DNA of 10,102 nt from Jatrophihabitans sp035642535 (GTDB taxonomy: Bacteria > Actinomycetota > Actinomycetes > Mycobacteriales > Jatrophihabitantaceae): NCBI GenBank assembly GCA_035642535.1, contig DASQSE010000055.1:1-10102 (forward strand), in the 5' to 3' direction. The position numbers and the translations under genes were made by a program. The notes below the pieces were generated by a model. The model saw only the letters and a list, made by a program, of their open reading frames with translations, was not told the DNA's origin and made no database searches. Position 1 is the first letter of the stretch, and every line of letters begins with the position of its first letter. This document shows, piece after piece, positions 1 through 6,848 of this stretch.

Positions 1-1
1 C

Positions 2-3000
2 GGGGCCGATCCGTCCTCCGACCCGCCGTCCGAGCAGAACGTCGGCGCGGACGACGCGAGCGACCTGATCAATGGCGGCGAGGGCGTCGACGACATCAAC
101 GCCGGCGGCGGGCCGGACACCGTCTTCGCGAAGGGCGGCGACGACTATGCCTGCGGCAGTGCCGGCAACGACACCGTCGACGCCGGCAACGGCGCGGACA
201 AGGCGTGGGCCGGCACCGGCGCGGACCTCGCGTACGGCGGTGACGGCGGCGACCACCTCTACGGCAACGCCGACGACGACGTGATCTACGGCGGCGCAGC
301 CGACGACGTGATCGAGGGCAACGACCAGAAGGACACGCTGTTCGGCGGTGACGCCAACGACACGATCGTCGGGGGCAGCCGGTCGGCGGCGAAGGACGAC
401 ACCGACGCAGGACACGCCGGCGACACGATCTACGGCGACACCGGCCGCGACCTGATCATCGGCGACAACGGCGCCGCGGCAGCCGGCGACGATCCGGCCG
501 GCAAGCGGGTCGGCGTCGTCTACGACCTGGATCAGGTCGGCTCGACGTTCGGCGAGGGCGATCACTTGTACGGCAGCAGTGACAGCGACTCGATCTACGG
601 CGGGCTCGGCGACGACTACGTCGACGCGGGCACCGAGGACGACTACGTCGAAGGCAACCCCGGCAAGGACACCATCTTCGGCAACGACGGCGCCGACGAC
701 GTCATCGGTGGCAGCAGCCAGACGCCGGGCGACCCGGCGGCGAAGGACGCGGCGGGTTACCAGGATGTCGGCGACGTCATAGACGGCGGCAGTGGTGACG
801 ACGTGATCACCGGCGACAACTCCTCGATCAGCGACACCGCAGCGGTGGCGGCGGGCGACGACGTGATGAAGGGACGCGGCATGACCGTGGGTCGGCAGGT
901 GGTCCTGTTCGATCTGGGCTACTCGCCCGACGCCGCCAACTCCGGCGACGACACGATCAGCGGCGGCGGGAACAGCGACGTGGTCTTCGGCCAGGGCGGG
1001 AACGACACCGTCCATGGCAACGCAGGCGACGATTACGCCGAGGGCGGCCCGGGCGTCGACAACCTCTACGGCGACGCCGACCAGGATGATCTCGTCGGCG
1101 GCTCGCTCTACGCCGAGTCCGGAAGCGGGCAGGCTACGAGCGGCCAGCTCGACACCGGCGACTTCATCTACGGTGGCGACGACGCCGACGTGGCGCTCGG
1201 AGACAACGGCGTGATCGACCGCGTCAACTCGCCGAGCCCGACGACGCAGGGCCGCGCCGGTATGACGGAGCGGCATGTACAGGCGTACGACCTCGACTTC
1301 GGGACCGCTCCGCACGCCGGGACGTCCGGCGACGACTACCTCGAGGGCGACGGCAGCGCGGACGTCAGCTATGGACAGAGTGGGAACGACCGCGCCCTGG
1401 GCGGCACCGGCGACGACTATGCCGAAGGCGGGCCGGACCGTGACTGGATCGAGGGCAACGCGGGCGACGACGACCTCGTCGGCGGCAGTTCGATCATCAG
1501 GGACGGCACGACCGGCGACGCCGCGGAAGGCCAGCGGGACATCGGCGACGTGGTCTACGGCGGTACCGGTGACGATCTCATCACCGGCGACAACGCGGTG
1601 ACCGATCGCGTCGGCACACCGAGCCCGTACCTGTTCCGGATCGGCAGTGGGGGCACGCTGGAAACCCAGCGCTCGCTGCGGCTGCTCGACCTCAAGTGGG
1701 GCGCGAACTACCTGACGCCACCGAGCCGTACGGTCGCCGGCGACGACGAACTGGCCGGCGGCGCGGGTGTCGACGTCGTGTTCGGACAGGACGGCAACGA
1801 CCTGATCTCCGGCGGAGCTGACGACGATTACGCCGAGGGCAACGGCGGCACCGACACGATCTACGGCGACCGCACCTTCGCCGACATCGGGCACACGATT
1901 ACACCACCGGGCACCGGCTGGCCGGGCAGCTCGAGCGGCGAGGCCGACGACGGCTCGCCGGACGGTCAGGACGATCTGATCGGTGGCAGCTCGATCCAGG
2001 TGTTCCGGGACGCGAACGACTTCGTCCACGGCGACGGGGAAGCGGATCTGATCCTGGGTGACGGCGGCACTGCGGTCCGCGACATCGTCGACGCGCAGGG
2101 CACCCTGGTGACCACTGTCGCCGACGCGCAGGGTCTCACCGGGCTCGGCGACCGGATCTACGTCAAGCGTTACGACCCGGCCAATGTGCCGGCCGGCGCC
2201 GCGTACGTCCGGCACGGTGTCAACGGCGCCGGCGTCGAGTTCTGCACAACCGCGCAGGCGGCGTGTGAGCCGAGCGGCTCGTCGGGTGCCGACGACCTGT
2301 GGGGCGACGCCGGCCAGGACACGGTCTACGGCCAGGACGGCGGCGACCACATCTACGGCGACACCGGCGCGACGGCTAAGCCGGTCGGCACGCCGCTGGT
2401 GAGCGTCGATGACGGTGGCGCGGTCTCCGCATCCGGGCGCAACGACGATGACCTGTACGGCGGCCTCGGCGACGACGTCGTGTTCGGCGAGTACGGCGAG
2501 GACGCCATGGTCGGCGACCGCGGCGGCGTCGTCGACGTCTACCAGGACGGAAGCAACCACTTCACCGTGGACGACAACCAGGTGCCGCAGATCCACTACG
2601 ACGGATTCGTCGCGGGCACGGTGACCCGGCAGGTCGACCTGCAGCATGTCGTCAACGGCGACAGCCTGGTCACCGGCGCAGTGATGCCGCACCGCGGCGA
2701 TCTCGAGGGCGGCAACGACAAGATGTTCGGTGGCCGGGACCACGACTCGATGCACGGCGGTTGGGGCGACGACCTCATGAACGGCGAAAGCGGCGGCGAC
2801 ATCGTCTACGGCGATGACGGAACCGATATCCTGTGGGGCGGCAAGGGGTGCGACGCAGATGTCGACACCCAGGCACTCTCGCCGGATTGCTACGCCGCCG
2901 GCCAGTTCGACCCGAACGCGCGCGGCACCAACGACCGGATGGTCGACTACCTGTTCGGCGGCAAGGGCGGGCCGGGCAACGACCCGACCGATCCGAGCGG

Positions 3001-3559
3001 CGGGCTCAGCGCGGACATCATCGACTGGCATCCGCGCGGCAGCTACGACACGCCTGGTACGACGTGCACGAGCAGCCCGGCGCCGGTGACGGGCGGGACG
3101 AAGAAGGCGCCGATCAGCATCGACCCGTGCACCTGGTTCGTGATGACCGAGCTCGACAACGCCACGGTTGCCGACAACCAGCATCACCAGGGCATCGACT
3201 GGATGTACGGCGGCTGGGACCGCGACATCCTGCAAGGCGACGTCGCCGACAACGGCCCGAACCAGGGCGACCGGATGCTGGACTGGACGGGTGCATACAA
3301 CCTGTACACCCACTGCAACGCGGCATACGGCGGCTACAACGACGTCCGTCAGTTCAGCCCCGATATGCAGTCGTTCCTGCAGCGGTTCGCGTGGGGCACG
3401 GGTGCCGGCCAGGTGCTGGCGAACGTGACCACGCCGGGCACGTCGGCGTTCGACGAGCTGGCGCTCACGTACCAGTCGGACAACAACTCCCATGGCACTG
3501 GCAGCGCGTTCCCGTCCACGCCGGGACACTTCGACGACCCGAACGCATGCGCGCCGTGA
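2..3559 (+). CDS. Large RTX-repeat (hemolysin-type Ca2+-binding) protein, 5' end outside the window
   Basis: The open frame runs from the left edge without a stop, so the true start lies upstream; the GTG at 281 is internal because RTX repeats in the same frame already occur before it (for example GGEGVDDINAGG and NADDDVIYGG). About 1,185 residues are visible. They are dominated by Gly/Asp-rich nonapeptides of the GGxGxDxux type, the family signature of parallel beta-roll Ca2+-binding repeats that fold outside the cell when calcium is bound. The repeats are organised into larger modules (see the separate repeat entry). After about nt 2930 repeats become sparse, and a C-terminal region follows that is rich in Trp, Tyr and Asn (motifs IDWHPRGSYDTP, DWMYGGWDRDILQGD, DWTGAYNLYTHC). 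Eight cysteines lie in the last third (FCTTAQAAC, KGCDAD/SPDCY, TTCTSS/DPCTW, HCNAAYGG/NACAP), which suggests disulfides and an extracytoplasmic location. No type I secretion genes are visible; the export signal would be in the missing N-terminus. A functional domain beyond Ca2+ binding cannot be named. The family assignment is secure, the role is not. Confidence 0.93.
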   Translation, partial: GADPSSDPPSEQNVGADDASDLINGGEGVDDINAGGGPDTVFAKGGDDYACGSAGNDTVDAGNGADKAWAGTGADLAYGGDGGDHLYGNADDDVIYGGAADDVIEGNDQKDTLFGGDANDTIVGGSRSAAKDDTDAGHAGDTIYGDTGRDLIIGDNGAAAAGDDPAGKRVGVVYDLDQVGSTFGEGDHLYGSSDSDSIYGGLGDDYVDAGTEDDYVEGNPGKDTIFGNDGADDVIGGSSQTPGDPAAKDAAGYQDVGDVIDGGSGDDVITGDNSSISDTAAVAAGDDVMKGRGMTVGRQVVLFDLGYSPDAANSGDDTISGGGNSDVVFGQGGNDTVHGNAGDDYAEGGPGVDNLYGDADQDDLVGGSLYAESGSGQATSGQLDTGDFIYGGDDADVALGDNGVIDRVNSPSPTTQGRAGMTERHVQAYDLDFGTAPHAGTSGDDYLEGDGSADVSYGQSGNDRALGGTGDDYAEGGPDRDWIEGNAGDDDLVGGSSIIRDGTTGDAAEGQRDIGDVVYGGTGDDLITGDNAVTDRVGTPSPYLFRIGSGGTLETQRSLRLLDLKWGANYLTPPSRTVAGDDELAGGAGVDVVFGQDGNDLISGGADDDYAEGNGGTDTIYGDRTFADIGHTITPPGTGWPGSSSGEADDGSPDGQDDLIGGSSIQVFRDANDFVHGDGEADLILGDGGTAVRDIVDAQGTLVTTVADAQGLTGLGDRIYVKRYDPANVPAGAAYVRHGVNGAGVEFCTTAQAACEPSGSSGADDLWGDAGQDTVYGQDGGDHIYGDTGATAKPVGTPLVSVDDGGAVSASGRNDDDLYGGLGDDVVFGEYGEDAMVGDRGGVVDVYQDGSNHFTVDDNQVPQIHYDGFVAGTVTRQVDLQHVVNGDSLVTGAVMPHRGDLEGGNDKMFGGRDHDSMHGGWGDDLMNGESGGDIVYGDDGTDILWGGKGCDADVDTQALSPDCYAAGQFDPNARGTNDRMVDYLFGGKGGPGNDPTDPSGGLSADIIDWHPRGSYDTPGTTCTSSPAPVTGGTKKAPISIDPCTWFVMTELDNATVADNQHHQGIDWMYGGWDRDILQGDVADNGPNQGDRMLDWTGAYNLYTHCNAAYGGYNDVRQFSPDMQSFLQRFAWGTGAGQVLANVTTPGTSAFDELALTYQSDNNSHGTGSAFPSTPGHFDDPNACAP
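461..2521 (+). repeat. Higher-order tandem modules inside the RTX gene, about 117-157 codons each
   Basis: A recurrent block starts at a GDN/GDG/GDR motif at nt 461, 812, 1199, 1586, 2057 and 2513, giving spacings of 351, 387, 387, 471 and 456 nt, all multiples of three. The two central modules are exactly 129 codons. Each module has the order: GDN turn, a variable insert, a hydrophobic strand of the type VVYDLD / VVLFDLG / VQAYDLDFG / LRLLDLKWG, RTX nonapeptides, a DDYxEG motif (nt 638, 1028, 1412, 1823), then DDLxGGSS, a second variable insert and GDxxxGGxGDD. The modules have diverged in sequence but share the plan, which points to duplication of a whole structural unit and not only of single nonapeptides. 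The last two modules are less regular. Confidence 0.8.
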
Positions 3560-3565
3560 TCGGAC

Positions 3566-3576
3566 GGTGAGGAGGT
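3566..3576 (+). promoter_or_regulatory. Strong Shine-Dalgarno sequence without an ordinary start codon
   Basis: GGTGAGGAGGT is close to a perfect anti-16S match and is the best ribosome binding site on the + strand near these genes. It lies 7 nt after the RTX stop. No ATG, GTG or TTG follows within 5-12 nt in any frame. The start of the cyclic-nucleotide-binding gene is about 80 nt away, too far to be served by it. It may serve the short frame described next. Confidence 0.5.
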
Positions 3577-3583
3577 ACTCAAG

Positions 3584-3658
3584 ACGTCGCAGCTGCTCGC
3601 GATCGGCACGCTTGGTGCTCATGCCCACGCGTTTGGGACAACGGTGATCGACGGATGA
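3584..3658 (+). CDS. Candidate 24-residue small ORF with non-canonical start, upstream of the cNMP-binding gene
   Basis: Eight nucleotides after the GGAGG at 3571-3575 lies an ACG codon that opens a frame ending in TGA at 3656-3658. That stop overlaps the ATG of the next gene as ATGA, the usual arrangement for translational coupling. The encoded peptide is mildly hydrophobic, with the stretches SQLLAIGTLG and GAHAHAFG. No canonical start exists in this frame between the RTX stop and the peptide end except a GTG four codons before the stop. An ACG start is very rare in bacteria, so this could be a leader peptide for coupling, the relic of a gene that lost its ATG, a site of sequencing error, or chance. 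The frame is the same as that of the RTX gene, so stop-codon readthrough would append it there. I know no homologue. Confidence 0.25.
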   Translation, partial: TSQLLAIGTLGAHAHAFGTTVIDG

Positions 3659-4140
3659 CGGGCTTCTTCGACTACGACGGTGCCGGCACTGCCGATCAGC
3701 GGTCGGCGCCGGACGATTTCGACGTCGTGCTCTCCGGACTCGACGACGACGACTGGCGGCAGATCCGCGAGCACTCGGAGATCCGCCGCTACCGCGCCGG
3801 CGAGGTCGTGATCGACGAGGGTGACACGAGCCGCGACCTTTTCATCGTGTTGTCCGGCGAGGCCAGCGCCTCGGTACGGGTCGGCCGGCAGGGCGCACGT
3901 CGGGCCGGTCAGCCTATGCGCGCGGGAGCGGTGTTCGGTGAGATCGCGTTCTTCGCGGGCGGGCGGCGGACCGCATCGGTCGTCGCCGGGCAAGACACCG
4001 AGTTGCTCCGTCTGCGTTTCGACGAGTTCCACATGCTGGCTGCGCAAGATCCGCACCTGGCTCAACGCATCGTCTTCGACCTCGGGCGGGTGCTTGCGGG
4101 TCGGCTCATCCGCGCGGAGCGGGCGGAGGGCAGCGGGTGA
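3655..4140 (+). CDS. Stand-alone cyclic-nucleotide-binding domain protein
   Basis: This 161-residue protein consists of one CRP/PKA-type cyclic-nucleotide-binding domain (about residues 23-150) and nothing else. The beta-roll is recognisable from RYRAGEVVIDEGD (residues 45-57) and DLFIVLSGEA (61-70). The phosphate-binding cassette FGEIAFFAGGRRTASV starts at residue 94, with E96 and R105 at the positions that hold the ribose 2'-OH and the cyclic phosphate in PKA and CAP. The E-to-R spacing of nine matches PKA and HCN channels and not CAP. Thr106 follows the Arg, as in HCN channels and PKG. There is no helix-turn-helix, so unlike CRP it should not bind DNA; it is probably a cytosolic ligand sensor acting on a partner protein. 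The ATG start at 3655 has only a weak GGTGA 7 nt upstream, and no other start is available in frame. Its stop overlaps the GTG of the next gene by 4 bp (4137-4140), strongly suggesting co-translation and a functional link with the membrane oxidoreductase. The ligand (cAMP, cGMP or other) cannot be decided from sequence. Confidence 0.9.
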   Translation: MTGFFDYDGAGTADQRSAPDDFDVVLSGLDDDDWRQIREHSEIRRYRAGEVVIDEGDTSRDLFIVLSGEASASVRVGRQGARRAGQPMRAGAVFGEIAFFAGGRRTASVVAGQDTELLRLRFDEFHMLAAQDPHLAQRIVFDLGRVLAGRLIRAERAEGSG

Positions 4141-6848
4141 GCTCTCCGCCGTTCCCCAACTATCTGCAGGCCCGGCGCCGCATTCCGGTCTGGGCCTGGT
4201 GGCCGATCCGAGTCGTCAGCATCGCGGCCTACCTCGCGATAGCGATCGGCGCGTTCGTGCGCCCGGCCGGCGGGCTGTTCGCCTTCTGGTCCGTGACGGT
4301 CCCGGTGCTGCCGTTGTTGTTCTTCATCGCTCCCGGTCTGTGGCGCAACATCTGTCCGCTGGCCGCGGCGAATCAGACGCCGCGGGTGCTGCAGTTCTCC
4401 AAGGCGCTGAAACCGCCGCGGGTTGTCCGCGAGCGGGGTTACGTGGCGGCGGTGTCGCTGTTCCTCGGCATCGTCGCCGTCCGCAAGTTGCTGTTCAACA
4501 CCAATGGGACGGCACTCGGCGTGTTGCTGCTCGTCACGATCGCAGCCGCTTTCGCGAGTGGCGTGCTGCTCAAGGGCAAGAGCGGCTGGTGCAGCAGCAT
4601 CTGCCCGCTGCTGCCGGTGCAGCGGATCTACGGTCAAACACCACTCGTGCTCGTGCCCAACGCGCACTGCCAGCCGTGCGTCGGCTGCGCGAAGAACTGT
4701 TACGACTTCAATCCGCGAGTCGCCTACCAGGCCGACATGACCGACGACGACGCGAAGTGGTCGGCCGCGCGCAAGCTGTTCGCCGGCGTCTTCCCCGGTC
4801 TCGTCATCGGTTACTTCACGTTGTCGGCGCCTCCGCAGGTCTCCGACGGCCGGTTCTTGGTGCACCTCGGCGCATCGGTGCTGATCTCCTCAGGGCTGCT
4901 CTTCGCGGCCGACGTGCTGCTCCCCGTTCCGACGAGTCTTCTCGCAGCCCTGTGGGGCGCGGCCGCGATCAATCTCTTCTACTGGTACGGATCACACATC
5001 ACCGCCTCGGCGATCTCCGTCGTGTTCGGCGCCGATGTCCATGCGTGGCTGCCGTGGCTGGTGCGCGGTGTCGTCACGGCGCTCACCGTCGTGTGGCTCG
5101 TGCGAACGGTCCAACTGCGCCGCCGATACATCGCGACCGTCGCCACCGCCGGCCAGGTGCGCGTCGATCCGGCCTCGCTGCGCCGGAGGACTGCTTCCGT
5201 GGCACTGTCCTCTTCCGAGCCGGTGGTCGAGTTCGAACCCGACGGTGAACAGCTGGTCGTCAAGGCGGGGGAGACGTTGCTCGAGGTCGCCGAACGTGCC
5301 CGGCTGCCCATCGAGGCGGGCTGCCGGCTCGGCGTCTGTGGCGCCGACCCGGTCACCGTGGTGGAGGGGATCGACCGGTTGTCGCCCGTCGAGGAGGACG
5401 AGGCGAACACGCTGCGCCGACTCGGGCTGGCCGACGACTGCCGCATGGCCTGTTCGGCCCGCGTGCTGGGCGACTGCCGCGTTTCACTTACGGCCACGAA
5501 GGCGGAAGTCGGCGCGGGAGTTCTTTCGTCGGCGCCGTACTCCCAGGACGTGAAAAGCGTTGTCGTCATCGGCGGCGGCGTCGCGGGAATCACCACAGCC
5601 GACTTCGTCCGGCGCATGCACCCGGAGTGCGAAATCCACGTCGTAGGGCGCGAGGCGCACGCCGTTTACAACCGGATGGGCATCTCCCGGCTCATCTACG
5701 GGCGATCGGCGATGCATGGGCTCTACCTGCTTCCCGAGGAGTGGTGCGAGGAGCACCGGATCACCTGCTGGCTGAATACCATCGCGACGCGAATCGAACT
5801 GGCGAAGCGGGTCGTCGTGCTCGGCACCGGCGAGCGGCTGTCCTGGGACCGATTGGTCCTCGCGATGGGGAGCAGTGCGTTTGTTCCCGCCCTGCCCGGC
5901 TTCGGTACAGCCGGGACGTTCGTCGTTCGCGAGGCGGACGACGGCATCCGGATCCGGGCGCACGTCCAACGCACCGGTGCCCGGAGTGCAGTTGTCGCCG
6001 GCGGCGGGCTACTCGGTCTGGAAGCGGCGCACGCGCTCGTCGAGTTGGGGTTGCAGGTGACCGTTGTCGAGCGCGGCGACCGCCTTCTTGCCCGGTTCGT
6101 TGACGCGCGCACGTCGGAGTTGCTGCAGTCGTTTCTCGCCAACGCGGGCATCCGGGTGCGGACGGAGCGGACCGCCGCATCAGTTAGCGGTGACGGACAG
6201 TGCCATGCGGTCACGCTCGACAGCGGCGAAGAACTACCCGCGGACGTGTTCGTTGTCGCCGCCGGCATCACGCCGAACGCCGAGCTCGCCGCAGCGGCGG
6301 GGATCGTGGTCAATCGCGGGGTCGTTGTCGACGACACGTTGCGGACGAGTGCGCCGGATGTCTTTGGGGTCGGCGACGTGGCCGAGGTGTTCGGTGCCGT
6401 CCACGGGCTTTGGCCGGTCGCGGTCTCGCAGGCCGAGGTAGCCGCCGCGAACGTCGTCGGTGGTGAGCGGCACCTGGAGCCCTACGAGCCGGTCGCCATT
6501 CTCAAGGGTGTGGGGATCGATCTCGCCGCCGCCGGGCGGATCGACGGATGCGCGGGCGACGAGGTGATCGTCGGGGAGGAAGCGGCACGGCACGTCTACC
6601 GAAAGCTCGTCCTTCGCGACGGCAAGGTTGTGGGCGGGATCGTCCTCGGGGTGCCTGGGTTGGTGCCGCGGCTGACGTCGGCCGTTCGGCACAATCGCGA
6701 CGTGAGCACGATCTTGCCGAGGTTGCGGGCCGGCAGATGGGAGCTGTTCGACAGCGACAGTCCGCATGCGGATCGGGACGGTTACGACGAGGCGCCGAGC
6801 ACGTCCCGGACCAGCACCCGAATGGCGGTGCGGGCCTGGTCCTCGTGA
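4137..6848 (+). CDS. Membrane [4Fe-4S] / [2Fe-2S] ferredoxin / FAD-NAD(H) oxidoreductase fusion
   Basis: This 903-residue protein joins three redox modules. Residues about 20-330 form a polytopic membrane domain with roughly eight hydrophobic segments, resembling the NapH/NosR/CcoG group. It carries NICPLAAANQ (C73), WCSSICPLLPVQ (C152, C156) and a ferredoxin-type motif CxxCxxCxxxC (C178, C181, C184, C188) that should bind a [4Fe-4S] cluster. Residues about 362-455 are a [2Fe-2S] ferredoxin-like domain (GCRLGVCGADPV and DDCRMACSARV) with C396, C401 and C439 conserved and Asp404 at the usual third cysteine. Residues about 473-870 are a NirB-like pyridine-nucleotide-disulfide oxidoreductase: FAD-binding VVVIGGGVAG (475-484), YNRMGISRLIYG, NAD-binding VVAGGGLLGLEA (619-630) with E645 after the second strand favouring NADH, and GVGDVAE (744-750). 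The likely path is NAD(P)H to FAD to the 2Fe-2S and 4Fe-4S centres at the membrane; the direction and final acceptor are inferred. The GTG start overlaps the preceding stop (GTGA). The C-terminal 30 or so residues look unconserved and overlap the convergent gene. Confidence 0.9.
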   Translation: MSSPPFPNYLQARRRIPVWAWWPIRVVSIAAYLAIAIGAFVRPAGGLFAFWSVTVPVLPLLFFIAPGLWRNICPLAAANQTPRVLQFSKALKPPRVVRERGYVAAVSLFLGIVAVRKLLFNTNGTALGVLLLVTIAAAFASGVLLKGKSGWCSSICPLLPVQRIYGQTPLVLVPNAHCQPCVGCAKNCYDFNPRVAYQADMTDDDAKWSAARKLFAGVFPGLVIGYFTLSAPPQVSDGRFLVHLGASVLISSGLLFAADVLLPVPTSLLAALWGAAAINLFYWYGSHITASAISVVFGADVHAWLPWLVRGVVTALTVVWLVRTVQLRRRYIATVATAGQVRVDPASLRRRTASVALSSSEPVVEFEPDGEQLVVKAGETLLEVAERARLPIEAGCRLGVCGADPVTVVEGIDRLSPVEEDEANTLRRLGLADDCRMACSARVLGDCRVSLTATKAEVGAGVLSSAPYSQDVKSVVVIGGGVAGITTADFVRRMHPECEIHVVGREAHAVYNRMGISRLIYGRSAMHGLYLLPEEWCEEHRITCWLNTIATRIELAKRVVVLGTGERLSWDRLVLAMGSSAFVPALPGFGTAGTFVVREADDGIRIRAHVQRTGARSAVVAGGGLLGLEAAHALVELGLQVTVVERGDRLLARFVDARTSELLQSFLANAGIRVRTERTAASVSGDGQCHAVTLDSGEELPADVFVVAAGITPNAELAAAAGIVVNRGVVVDDTLRTSAPDVFGVGDVAEVFGAVHGLWPVAVSQAEVAAANVVGGERHLEPYEPVAILKGVGIDLAAAGRIDGCAGDEVIVGEEAARHVYRKLVLRDGKVVGGIVLGVPGLVPRLTSAVRHNRDVSTILPRLRAGRWELFDSDSPHADRDGYDEAPSTSRTSTRMAVRAWSS

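Noticed and set aside
281..283. GTG at 281 as the start of the RTX gene
   Set aside because: The same frame is open to the left edge and already encodes RTX repeats from about nt 60, so the GTG is an internal codon.
461..2521. CRISPR or simple DNA tandem array within the RTX gene
   Set aside because: The periodicity is at protein level with diverged DNA, inside one long reading frame; there are no identical direct repeats with spacers.
2833..3570. 245-codon frame overlapping the end of the RTX gene
   Set aside because: It is a shadow of the Gly/Asp-rich coding frame; the product is Arg/Gln-rich without any family features.
3571..3654. Upstream start for the cNMP-binding gene near the strong Shine-Dalgarno
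   Set aside because: In the gene's frame there is no ATG, GTG or TTG between the TGA at 3568-3570 and the ATG at 3655.
4062..4865. 267-codon - strand frame antisense to the redox fusion
   Set aside because: His/Arg/Gln-rich composition, no motif; antisense shadow of the membrane domain.
3821..5248. 475-codon + strand frame across the cNMP and fusion genes
   Set aside because: Low-complexity Arg/Ser/Ala-rich translation typical of an alternative frame in high-GC DNA; it conflicts with two well-supported genes.
4137..6848. Calling the fusion gene a nitrite reductase or nosR
   Set aside because: The NirB-like part lacks the sirohaem/[4Fe-4S] catalytic domain, and the NosR-like part lacks its periplasmic FMN domain; no partner nitrogen-oxide reductase is adjacent.
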